Of a DNA stretch of 37,941 nt, positions 1-7,897 are shown one piece after another; within the stretch, counting starts at the first letter, position 1; every line of letters begins with the position of its first letter. Under the pieces are notes generated by a model. The model was given only the letters and a program-made list of their open reading frames with translations. It had not been told where the DNA came from and made no database searches. The stretch lies in assembly GCA_027334165.1 (NCBI GenBank), contig DAHWXM010000006.1:1-37941 (forward strand), given 5' to 3'. A program made the position numbers and the translations under genes. The DNA is from Microcaldota archaeon (GTDB lineage Archaea > Micrarchaeota > Micrarchaeia > Micrarchaeales > CABMGC01).

Positions 1-11
1 GGGATGAAGAG

Positions 12-84
12 TGCGAGTGCCGGGATTTGAACCCGGGTTTTTGCCTTGGAGGGGCAAAGTCCTACCAGGCTAGACTACACTCGC
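12..84 (-). tRNA. tRNA-Gly(UCC)
   Basis: Minus-strand cloverleaf GCGAGTG/CACTCGC acceptor, D-stem GTCT/GGAC, anticodon stem TTGCC/GGCAA with loop CCTCCAA, T-arm CCGGG-TTCAAAT-CCCGG, discriminator A; 73 nt. Confidence 0.93.
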
Positions 85-137
85 ATATTTATGAAAGATA
101 ATTTGCAGGCAAATATATAAAGAGGGTGCGCCTTCGC

Positions 138-734
138 TCAGTACCAGAAGGCCTTCTTCATCTCTGTTGTGATTCCACGCTTTTGCATCAGACGCAGGGC
201 AGCGAGAAGCTCGCGTGCTGAGCTCCTTTCGTTCAGCCCCTCCAGATTGCGCCTCGTGTTCACCATCGAGAGCTTCTCGAAGAGATCTGCCTTCTTCACT
301 ATGCTCTTCGGGGTCGGCACGATGGAAAAACCAAGTCTGCACGATGGGCCGAATATCCTCTTGAAGATCAGGCGCGATCGTGCGGCGTGGTACCGCGACG
401 TCACCACAAGCAGCGATGGATCTGAGGCCTTGGTCCTTGATGAGATGAGCATCTTCGTGTACACCGCGTTCGCGATGGTGTTGAAAGACCTGCGCTCCTT
501 TATCAGCGCACGGGAGGGTATGCCTAATCCGGTGAGGTACTTGTGCATGACGTCAGCTTCGGAAACCGTGTACGGGTGCCTGGTGGCACCTCCGCTGAGT
601 ATTATCTTTTCCGAAGCGCCTGCGCGGTACAATTCCGCCGCGCGGTCCAGCCTTCCCTCGAGTATGTCGCGGATGGTACCGTCGCGCCTCACGACCATAC
701 CCAGCACAACGATGTAATCGTACCTGCTTTCCAT
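138..734 (-). CDS. DUF218 / YdcF-SanA-like protein
   Basis: YDYIVVLGMVVRRDGTIRDILEGRLDRAAELYRAGASEKIILSGG and later TSRYHAARSRLIF motifs typical of DUF218. Confidence 0.8.
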   Translation of the reverse strand: MESRYDYIVVLGMVVRRDGTIRDILEGRLDRAAELYRAGASEKIILSGGATRHPYTVSEADVMHKYLTGLGIPSRALIKERRSFNTIANAVYTKMLISSRTKASDPSLLVVTSRYHAARSRLIFKRIFGPSCRLGFSIVPTPKSIVKKADLFEKLSMVNTRRNLEGLNERSSARELLAALRLMQKRGITTEMKKAFWY

Positions 735-789
735 CGCATCAGCCAGTAATGCCGTGGAGCGTGAATGAGGGCGCCGGGATCCTCGCGGA

Positions 790-1308
790 TCACACCCTCC
801 TTCCTCTCCTTCCGCCAGGCCTCTTTGTCGTATCAGTAGGCATCGGAGTCACATCCTCGATGCTCCCTATCTTGAAGCCGCTTCTGGCGAGGGCCCTGAC
901 AACGGCCTGAGCGCCGTGGCCCGGAGTCTTGGAGTTGTGGCCTCCAGGAGCCCTTATCTTTATGTTGACGTGCGTCACGCCCTTCTCAAGCGCCACTGCA
1001 GAAACCTTGTATGCCGCCTGCATGGCAGCATATGGGGATCCCTCCTCGTGGTCGGCATCGACCACCATACCTCCGCTTCCTGTTGCTATCGTCTCGGATC
1101 CGGAGAGATCTGTGAGCGTTATTATGGTGTTGTTCTTTGACGAGTATACGTGTGCAACGCCCCAGCGGGTTCCCTTGGGCTTTATCCTCTGCTGGATGTC
1201 GGACACTACGTTCTCGTACGCGACCATTCCCTTCTTCTGCTTCTGCTGTTCCTGTCCCTGTTTGCCCTCGGTAGCAGACTTCTTAGCTTTTTGACTTGCC
1301 ATGATCAT
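790..1308 (-). CDS. rps11: 30S ribosomal protein S11
   Basis: [27 protein letters not shown]...[28 protein letters not shown]...[20 protein letters not shown]. Confidence 0.97.
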   Translation of the reverse strand: MIMASQKAKKSATEGKQGQEQQKQKKGMVAYENVVSDIQQRIKPKGTRWGVAHVYSSKNNTIITLTDLSGSETIATGSGGMVVDADHEEGSPYAAMQAAYKVSAVALEKGVTHVNIKIRAPGGHNSKTPGHGAQAVVRALARSGFKIGSIEDVTPMPTDTTKRPGGRRGRRV

Positions 1309-1898
1309 TCGCCCTTGGATTGCACTTCGTTAGGTGCAGCCTTCTCCTGCGCCGCGGACTTTGGTGCCGCAGTCACAGCCACCGTAGCCGTCGCTGCGGC
1401 GCTGGTCTTCGCATCTGAGTGGTTTATGTTAATAGGCTTGTAGTATGATATCATCTCGTCTTCGGATCTTGGGACCAGGTAGCCAGGCGCATTTACCCTT
1501 CTCCCGTTTATCGCTATGAACCCGTGGGCTATGAGCTGCCTTGACTGCTTGATCGTCTTTGCCATGCCCTTCTTGTACACGACGGACTGCAGCCTGCGTT
1601 CGAGGATGGCCTCTGGGCTAACGGAAAGCAGATCGTCAAGAGTCGCAGTGCTGCGCACTATCCCGTACCTGGCGAGCCTTCCTATTATGTCCTTTCCGAC
1701 CTTGTCCTCAGCGCGTCCGGAGAGAACCTCACGCACGTTCTTCCTTATCGTCGCCACCTCCGTAGTGGCCTTCCAAAGCTCGCGGAGATTGGCGAGGCCG
1801 AACTTGTCGCACATCCCGTGCTCCTCATCGATCCTCTGCTTGTTCCACATCATCTTTGTCTTTTCATACTTTCTGCGTATGCGTTTTGGATCTCCCAT
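1305..1898 (-). CDS. rps4: 30S ribosomal protein S4
   Basis: N-terminus [23 protein letters not shown] and S4 domain [43 protein letters not shown]; Ala-rich C-terminal tail. Confidence 0.97.
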   Translation of the reverse strand: MGDPKRIRRKYEKTKMMWNKQRIDEEHGMCDKFGLANLRELWKATTEVATIRKNVREVLSGRAEDKVGKDIIGRLARYGIVRSTATLDDLLSVSPEAILERRLQSVVYKKGMAKTIKQSRQLIAHGFIAINGRRVNAPGYLVPRSEDEMISYYKPININHSDAKTSAAATATVAVTAAPKSAAQEKAAPNEVQSKGE

Positions 1899-1910
1899 TT
1901 AATCACCAAG

Positions 1911-2540
1911 TTATTTGGCTGTCTTCTCTGCAGGCTTCGCGGCTGCCGTGGGCACTGATGCTGCCGATGCAGAAGGTGCGGCCTTGCCACCAGCAGGCGC
2001 TCCCGAAGGTCCCTTTGCTGCTGCCTCCCCGCCTGCTCCAGGCATGGCCTTGCCCTTCGTGACTCCGATGGTCGCGCCGGTTCTGCCCGTCGACCTTGTC
2101 CTCTGTCCTCTGGCGCGCTGGCCGTACATGTGCCTGAAGCCGCGCCATGCCTTAGCCCTTATGTCCCTGTCTATGTCCTGCCTCACCGAAACGGTAAGGT
2201 CGGTTCCCACAAGGTGCATGTCGACTCCGGTGTCTACGTCGTTCCTCCTGTTGAGCATGAAATTTGGTATGCCAAGCTTCGTAGGCTCCTTCATAGTGGT
2301 CTCGAGCTCAGATAGCTGTGCCTCTGAAAGCGTACCTATCTTTGTGTACATGTTTATGCCGTTCTTCCTCTCCACCGCGAGTCCTATAGCCCTCGCCATG
2401 TTGTACCCTATGCCCTTGATCTGCATCAGCGCGTTGACAATGCTGTAATTGCCGCGGATGTCCCTTCCGGCCATTCTAATGATGCCGAGATCGTCGGCCT
2501 TTTCCTTTTGTTCTTTCTGTTGTCGCTTATCTTCAGCCAT
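1911..2540 (-). CDS. rps13: 30S ribosomal protein S13 (true start likely 2540; the longer ORF runs into tRNA-Ser)
   Basis: IRMAGRDIRGNYSIVNALMQIKGIGYNMARAIG...RDIRAKAWRGFRHMYGQRARGQRTRSTGRTGATIGV; MAEDKRQQ start at 2540. Confidence 0.95.
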   Translation of the reverse strand: MAEDKRQQKEQKEKADDLGIIRMAGRDIRGNYSIVNALMQIKGIGYNMARAIGLAVERKNGINMYTKIGTLSEAQLSELETTMKEPTKLGIPNFMLNRRNDVDTGVDMHLVGTDLTVSVRQDIDRDIRAKAWRGFRHMYGQRARGQRTRSTGRTGATIGVTKGKAMPGAGGEAAAKGPSGAPAGGKAAPSASAASVPTAAAKPAEKTAK

Positions 2541-2552
2541 ATTAAACACCAA

Positions 2553-2666
2553 CGCCAGGGTTGGGATATTCAGCATGTTGCTTTTGAACCCAAAAGACTC
2601 AAAGAGTCATGCGCTAACGGGCACTTGTTTCCAGGCGCACGCGTTACCGGATTCTGCCACCCTGGC
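2553..2666 (-). tRNA. tRNA-Ser(GGA) with two introns (2616..2628 at position 37/38; 2567..2582 at position 59/60)
   Basis: Acceptor GCCAGGG/CCCTGGC, G73 discriminator, anticodon stem TGCGC/GCGCA, loop CTGGAA^A interrupted by 13 nt, Ser-type variable arm GACTC-TTT-GAGTC, T-stem TTGGG/CCCAA with loop TTCAAA^T interrupted by 16 nt. Mature length 85 nt. Confidence 0.92.
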
Positions 2667-2906
2667 AGGTACTACACATTGTAACCTTTGGCTTATTAAA
2701 ATTTGCCATAGGCAGCAGAAACAAGTATAGATATGGATAAGAGCATATATAAAAGTTGCTCCTACGCGTTCGGAGACAAAGATGCCGCCGTGAAGACGCG
2801 ACGCACACGTCGGTGGTGCCGTCATCAGCAGTGGAGTGAGCGTTTTCCAATTGTGGGGAATTCTTCAAATGATGTTTACAATTTGCAATTGTTTATAAAT
2901 CATGAA

Positions 2907-3794
2907 ATGCGGAGCTTTATTGGTGGCACGATGGAGAGGTTCGCAGAAAAGAAGTCAGCGGTCATTGGCGTAGGAGAGATGCGTACGGCCGTGTGCTACG
3001 CTGGGCGCGGCACACTGGCGCTTTTCGATGTTGATGGAACCCTCAGGGAACAGGACAGGCGCATGGGCGCAGAGATGGCGAGAGACTTCATCGCGTTGGC
3101 GAGCTCGCTCGAGGATGGCAGGATAGGGATCGTGAGCGGGGCCAGCGTGCGAAGCCTTAACACCAACTTTGTAATCCCGCTGGTCGCGCAGATGAGGGAG
3201 GTCGGATTCTATCCCAACGTTTGGGCAGTGGTCAACGGAGGGAGCAGGGTCATGGCGGTGCGCGCCGGACGGCTTGTCCACGAGTACGATGAGCCGTCGC
3301 TAAGCGGCTACGACAAGATGAAGATAATAGACGCGGTGCAGAAGAAGGGGATGATAGAGATGCTCGGAGGCGTTCTCAGGAAGACGCCAAGGATATACGA
3401 CCGCGGATCGCAGATGGCAATCGCACTTATACCGGATGCAACTTCCGAGGAACGGAGCGGCTTTGATCCGGACGGGACTTATCGCGACACGTGGATCGCG
3501 GATCTCACGAACTTGGTGCCCAAGACGCTGATCGTGGAGAGGAGTGGAAGAACGACCGTGACTGTGAGGAACAGCGTCGACAAACTGTTCGCTGTAGAGG
3601 AACTTGCAAAAAGGAACGGGTGGGACCTCAGCCGTCTAGTTTACGTCGGAGACGAGATGCACAAGGGAGGCAATGACTACCCAATGGTGCGCGGCGCGGA
3701 GAGATACGGCTACTCGTGCGTAGTGGTGTCTGGACCTGCAGAAACGGAAATCGCGATGTCGACACTCATGGAGCTGCGGAGGAAGGAGGCGTGA
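2907..3794 (+). CDS. HAD-superfamily hydrolase (Cof/phosphomannomutase-like); start at 2907 or 2931
   Basis: LALFDVDGTL motif I; LVYVGDEMHKGGNDYPMV motif IV. The ORF-track start at 2733 lies over a TATA-like box. Confidence 0.75.
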   Translation: MRSFIGGTMERFAEKKSAVIGVGEMRTAVCYAGRGTLALFDVDGTLREQDRRMGAEMARDFIALASSLEDGRIGIVSGASVRSLNTNFVIPLVAQMREVGFYPNVWAVVNGGSRVMAVRAGRLVHEYDEPSLSGYDKMKIIDAVQKKGMIEMLGGVLRKTPRIYDRGSQMAIALIPDATSEERSGFDPDGTYRDTWIADLTNLVPKTLIVERSGRTTVTVRNSVDKLFAVEELAKRNGWDLSRLVYVGDEMHKGGNDYPMVRGAERYGYSCVVVSGPAETEIAMSTLMELRRKEA

Positions 3795-5064
3795 TGCCGG
3801 CATGCCGTTTCTCCGGATACGCCCGTGATCCGTACAGCGCGTAAAATACGTCCTCTAGGACCTCCGGCCGCCCCATGGCTATAACGACAGTTGCATCGTT
3901 GCCTACGCCAAGCGCATCGCTTATGAAAGAGATCTCCTTCTCCGTGACGCACTGCGGAGGGTTCCTGCTGGTGAAGGCGAGGCAACCCTTGTCGGCAAAT
4001 TGCTCTATCACAGTGTTTTCGTTGTCAATGCGGGCCGCAACCATGGCGAACGAACGCTGCGTGCCCGAGATGTGCGATAGCACGGAGACGTGCTTGTTGT
4101 CAGTGAACGCACCGGTGACATCGAACAGCCGCACTGCGGCGTGCATGTGTTCCCGTCTCTTTATTCTCTCAGGTGCGGATGACGAGTGCTTTCTCTGCAG
4201 GACTATGCCTGCGCTTAGCATGAGCGCGGCCACAATGTATATCGCCCTCATCGGAGTGCCGAGCGCGAGGTACGATAGCGGTATCGTCATGAACGGCACT
4301 ATCAGCATCGCGTTTCCGGTGAATATGGGCCCGAGGATCCTAAAGGCATAGTAATAGAGCGTCGTTCCCAGTGTGTACGTTATTATCCCGAGGAACAGTA
4401 TGGCGAACGTGACCGCGGGGGTGAAGTTCACTGACAGGCTCGTGCCGGTCCCTACGGCCAGTGCGGCGAAGAAGGCGAGCGAAACAAAGTTGAATATGGC
4501 CACCGAGCTGAACGTGTCTGCGTTGTACATCTTCATGAACAGGTTTGCCAGGGTGACAACGAAGGCCGATGCAAGTATCAGCATGAGAAACGGGGCCTCC
4601 AGTGAGTTTATCCCGGCAACCCCAGGACCCGCGGCCATCAGGTATATGCCTACGAAGCCCACTAGCAGAGCTGCGTACTGCGCCTTGCCGACCCTCTGCT
4701 TCAGTGCAAACGGGACCATGATGGCAGCCATTATGACCCAGCTGCGGTAAAGTATCGCGGCGATGCTCGGGTTTGTATTCGCGGCGCCTATGCCTAGGAG
4801 CATCTGGGATATCGCGTCGTTGAACAGGCCGACGAGGAGAACTATGGCGAGGGTATTCCTGTTGAGCACTATCTCCCGTATTCCGCGCAGCCCGTCCCGG
4901 GCAATGCCTATGATGAGCGACGCGGCAGAGCCCGTAAGGAATACGTAGAATAGGAGCTGCACCGTACCGATGTCCTTCCCCGCGTACGCGAGAGGTATCG
5001 GATACGCGGCAAGCTCGATCACTGCCGCGGACAGCGCGAGGAGCGCCTTGTGTCCCAGCTTCAT
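3766..5064 (-). CDS. EamA/DMT-family transporter with C-terminal soluble domain
   Basis: About ten hydrophobic helices (EamA-like repeats), then a ~130-aa hydrophilic C-terminus. Start likely MKLGHKALLALSA at 5064. Confidence 0.75.
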   Translation of the reverse strand: MKLGHKALLALSAAVIELAAYPIPLAYAGKDIGTVQLLFYVFLTGSAASLIIGIARDGLRGIREIVLNRNTLAIVLLVGLFNDAISQMLLGIGAANTNPSIAAILYRSWVIMAAIMVPFALKQRVGKAQYAALLVGFVGIYLMAAGPGVAGINSLEAPFLMLILASAFVVTLANLFMKMYNADTFSSVAIFNFVSLAFFAALAVGTGTSLSVNFTPAVTFAILFLGIITYTLGTTLYYYAFRILGPIFTGNAMLIVPFMTIPLSYLALGTPMRAIYIVAALMLSAGIVLQRKHSSSAPERIKRREHMHAAVRLFDVTGAFTDNKHVSVLSHISGTQRSFAMVAARIDNENTVIEQFADKGCLAFTSRNPPQCVTEKEISFISDALGVGNDATVVIAMGRPEVLEDVFYALYGSRAYPEKRHAGITPPSSAAP

Positions 5065-5180
5065 ACCATTCCCCAGAAGACATCGTGAAGCCAACCTTAT
5101 AAATCTTGCACAATGGCAAAAATTGTTTGTGCATTTTGCGAAAAATGTATATTTATATAACTGAGTTGCGTCAGTGTATC

Positions 5181-6185
5181 ATGGAGTACTCCAAACGCGA
5201 AAAGCTCATCCTGAGGGAATTGAGCAACGATGCGCGGATCAGCGTGAGCAGACTTGCCGAGATCGCAGGTTGCTCGAGGCTCACTGCGAAGAGGATTGTG
5301 GACGAACTTACGGGAGAGCTTGGGATACGCTTCGTGCTGGAGCTTGACGAGAACAGGCTAGGGGCTAGGGAGCGTCACCTAATAGCGGTGTCATTCTCCA
5401 AGAGGCCGCCGGAGAAAGAATTGGCAGAATTCTTCGCCGGTGATGTCAACGCACAGGAAGCCTACCTTACGGAAGGCAACTTTGACCTAGTGGTTTACGC
5501 CACCGCAACCAGGCCTGAAGATTACATAATCTGGGAGACTAGGATAGCGACACACTTCTCGGATTACGGGGTCATGATAAGGCCATCGGAGTTCGTGCTG
5601 TCTCACTTCGGATACCTTCCGTTATCCAGCAAGCTGATACACAAGGTAGACAAGGAAAGCGGGATAGACGACAAGGACAAACTCATACTCGAGAGCCTGA
5701 ATGAGGATTCTAGGATGAACCTGTCTGAGCTGTCGAGGAGGACGGGGATGAGCGGCAACGTGATACGATACAGGATCTTCATGCTGCAGAAGTCCGGCGT
5801 GATAAAGAGATTCACGATAGCAATGCAGAGACCGGAGGGACACGTGTCGCTCTTCTACATGATAAACTACAGGTTTACCAAGACCACGACAAACATAGCG
5901 TTCGCAAGCGCCAGGGAGTTTTACATGGGCATAGACGGCGACTTGCCGCTGATCAACACCTTCCAATTCATAGCCCCTGTCAGCGGCAGCTTCAGGTCGT
6001 TCGGCATGGTGTGCGCACCGGACGAGAAGAGCGCGATGGAGTACGCGGTAAAGAGGCATAAGGTGATATTCAGGAACGAGGACGCGGAGATAAAGTACGC
6101 GGTTGTGAGGAAGGTGCTCAAGGGCCTCCTTCCGATACGCAATCTCGACATGAGGCAGAACTACAGGAAGATAGAGTGGGTGTAG
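5181..6185 (+). CDS. Lrp/AsnC-like transcriptional regulator with two HTH domains
   Basis: Two AsnC-type HTHs: REKLILRELSNDARISVSRLAEIAGCSRLTAKRIVDEL and DKLILESLNEDSRMNLSELSRRTGMSGNVIRYRIFMLQKSGVI. ATG at 5181 downstream of TATA-like TATATTTATATAA. Confidence 0.8.
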   Translation: MEYSKREKLILRELSNDARISVSRLAEIAGCSRLTAKRIVDELTGELGIRFVLELDENRLGARERHLIAVSFSKRPPEKELAEFFAGDVNAQEAYLTEGNFDLVVYATATRPEDYIIWETRIATHFSDYGVMIRPSEFVLSHFGYLPLSSKLIHKVDKESGIDDKDKLILESLNEDSRMNLSELSRRTGMSGNVIRYRIFMLQKSGVIKRFTIAMQRPEGHVSLFYMINYRFTKTTTNIAFASAREFYMGIDGDLPLINTFQFIAPVSGSFRSFGMVCAPDEKSAMEYAVKRHKVIFRNEDAEIKYAVVRKVLKGLLPIRNLDMRQNYRKIEWV

Positions 6186-6233
6186 CGCACGTTGGAATAC
6201 CACGATTTCATGGGGCACGGGATACAAAATAAC

Positions 6234-6252
6234 AATTTATTTCAAATAAATT
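6234..6252. promoter_or_regulatory. perfect palindrome AATTTATTT-C-AAATAAATT
   Basis: 9-bp arms around one base, upstream of TATA-like ATTTAAATATC (about 6269-6279). Confidence 0.5.
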
Positions 6253-6298
6253 TTGATAAAAGGCGAGATTTAAATATCTTCGAGGGAGCATACTTCCT

Positions 6299-6361
6299 TG
6301 TGTTAAGGAAACTAATGTTTTAACCCACCGACTCCTTATCCCACCCACTTTCCTTAACACA
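6299..6361 (+). other. 13-bp perfect inverted repeat, candidate 5'-UTR RNA hairpin
   Basis: TGTGTTAAGGAAA (6299-6311) and TTTCCTTAACACA (6349-6361), 37-nt loop, between a TATA box and the ATG at 6390. Confidence 0.6.
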
Positions 6362-6389
6362 CCATATTCAAAAACCAACCGGGATCGCC

Positions 6390-7100
6390 ATGAACAAGAG
6401 AATTAACTGGAAAAGGTTCGGACCCACAGTGGCAGGTGTGGCAGTCGCAACAGGATTGGCGATAGGCGCGTACCACGGCGCACGGGCAGACGAGCCCGTG
6501 GCGCAGACGCGCGGCGTGATTTCGCAGATTACAAGGAGTGTTTCGAACAGTACAGGCAGCGTTAAAGGCCAGCTGCCCCAGCAGGAGCAGAGCGAGCAGA
6601 AGCAGGAGAAGCTCGACCAGGAGCTGAAGGGCCTGCCTTTTGAGATATCAGACCCGGCGAGCAATGCGCAATGGGAGCAGGCGAAGTTCGATTTCGAATC
6701 TGCCGCACAGTACTACGCCGTAGCGGCGGGTAATGCGCAGATAATGGGAAAGCAGGATGTGGCAGCGTACTACGCTGCAAAGTCGGTTTCCACGCTGGAG
6801 ATACCAGCGAAGGATTACATGAACAGCGAACCGCAGATATCAATAAAGTACTTTGACATGGCTGCGGGGTTGGCGCTCGGATATTACAAGGCAGGCTACG
6901 GCCCAGAATTCCTCGGGTATGCGATAGACAACCTGAATATGCTTGAACAGGCTTACATCAAGAATGCAGAGAATGTGGATCCCAGCTACAAGGTGGCCGG
7001 CTTGACGATCAGCATCGGCAACCAGAGCGAGGCCAGACAGGATAGGGAGCAGGCGGCGAAGGTCCGACAGGAGATAAGCACCCTAGTAAGGAAGCGCTGA
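6390..7100 (+). CDS. hypothetical protein with N-terminal hydrophobic segment (secreted or membrane anchored)
   Basis: MNKRINWKRFGPTVAGVAVATGLAIGAYHGARA signal/anchor-like segment, then a Gln/Glu-rich helical domain. Confidence 0.6.
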   Translation: MNKRINWKRFGPTVAGVAVATGLAIGAYHGARADEPVAQTRGVISQITRSVSNSTGSVKGQLPQQEQSEQKQEKLDQELKGLPFEISDPASNAQWEQAKFDFESAAQYYAVAAGNAQIMGKQDVAAYYAAKSVSTLEIPAKDYMNSEPQISIKYFDMAAGLALGYYKAGYGPEFLGYAIDNLNMLEQAYIKNAENVDPSYKVAGLTISIGNQSEARQDREQAAKVRQEISTLVRKR

Positions 7101-7259
7101 GCCAATCCAGGAGAAACTGAAGTCACTCCTATTTGAGAGCCGCCGGGCAAGCGGATGGCACAGGAATTTTACGGGATGATAGCTGGGCGTGTAGCACTGC
7201 CTCCTTTTTACACAACTGCGGTTATATATTTTTCCACGTACATATAACTAGGTAATATT

Positions 7260-7856
7260 ATGCAGGCACAGTTCGACATAGGAAGCGTGGCACCGCAGAT
7301 AAAGGCAAAGGCTTGGTTCCCAGAGACGCAGAAGATAGCGGAGTTCAATCTCTCATCATACAAGGGCAAGTGGGTCATACTCACCTTCTATCCAGGAGAC
7401 TTCACGTTCGTGTGCGCGACAGACATAGAGGCATTCATGAGCTCCTATGAAGAATTCGTAAAGAACAATGTCGCGATAGTCGCGATCAGCACGGACAGCG
7501 TGTTCTCCCACAAGGCATGGAGCGAGACCTCGCCGCGGGTCAAGACGAGCAAGATACCGCTAGTGGATGACTTCAACAAGCGGATATCTACCGATTACGG
7601 CTACCTGAACCAGGAAACTGGTGCGGCAAGGAGAGGCACGGTGATAATAGATCCCGACGGAGTGGTCCAGTACGCCGCGATACACAACGATGCGATAGGG
7701 AAGGACGTCGATCACATATACACGGTGCTGATGGGCCTCAAGTACATACGCGACACCCCGGCGGCGGAAGGGCACGTGTGCGCGATACCGGCCAACTGGA
7801 AGCTCGGCAAGCGTGCGCTTGACATAGACGTGGTCAACGACATAGGCAAGCTCTGA
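7260..7856 (+). CDS. peroxiredoxin (AhpC/TSA family)
   Basis: YKGKWVILTFYPGDFTFVCATDIEAF peroxidatic Cys motif, GHVCAIPANW resolving Cys; TATA GGTTATATATTT upstream. Confidence 0.93.
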   Translation: MQAQFDIGSVAPQIKAKAWFPETQKIAEFNLSSYKGKWVILTFYPGDFTFVCATDIEAFMSSYEEFVKNNVAIVAISTDSVFSHKAWSETSPRVKTSKIPLVDDFNKRISTDYGYLNQETGAARRGTVIIDPDGVVQYAAIHNDAIGKDVDHIYTVLMGLKYIRDTPAAEGHVCAIPANWKLGKRALDIDVVNDIGKL

Positions 7857-7897
7857 ACGCGCTGTGAAACTTAATAAGCTTAGCTGTCCTAAGAGTA

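Noticed and set aside
169-717. ORF antisense to the DUF218 gene, and similar long antisense ORFs opposite ribosomal, transporter, ATPase and helicase genes (e.g. 1915-2448, 24927-25586, 27688-28401, 30969-31526)
   Set aside because: They mirror strong genes on the other strand; open frames opposite GC-rich coding sequence are expected, and translations show no recognisable family.
1856-2062. Out-of-frame ORFs in the rps13/rps4 junction
   Set aside because: Low-complexity readings of the Ala-rich S13 tail.
2607-2868. Minus-strand ORFs 2607-2825 and 2644-2868
   Set aside because: They overlap tRNA-Ser and its promoter and have no protein-like pattern.
3766-3794. 29-bp convergent overlap of HAD and DMT transporter 3' ends
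   Set aside because: Short convergent overlaps are common in compact archaeal genomes.
4340-5134. 264-aa ORF overlapping the DMT transporter in another frame
   Set aside because: Arg/His/Pro-rich frame-shifted reading of the transporter gene.
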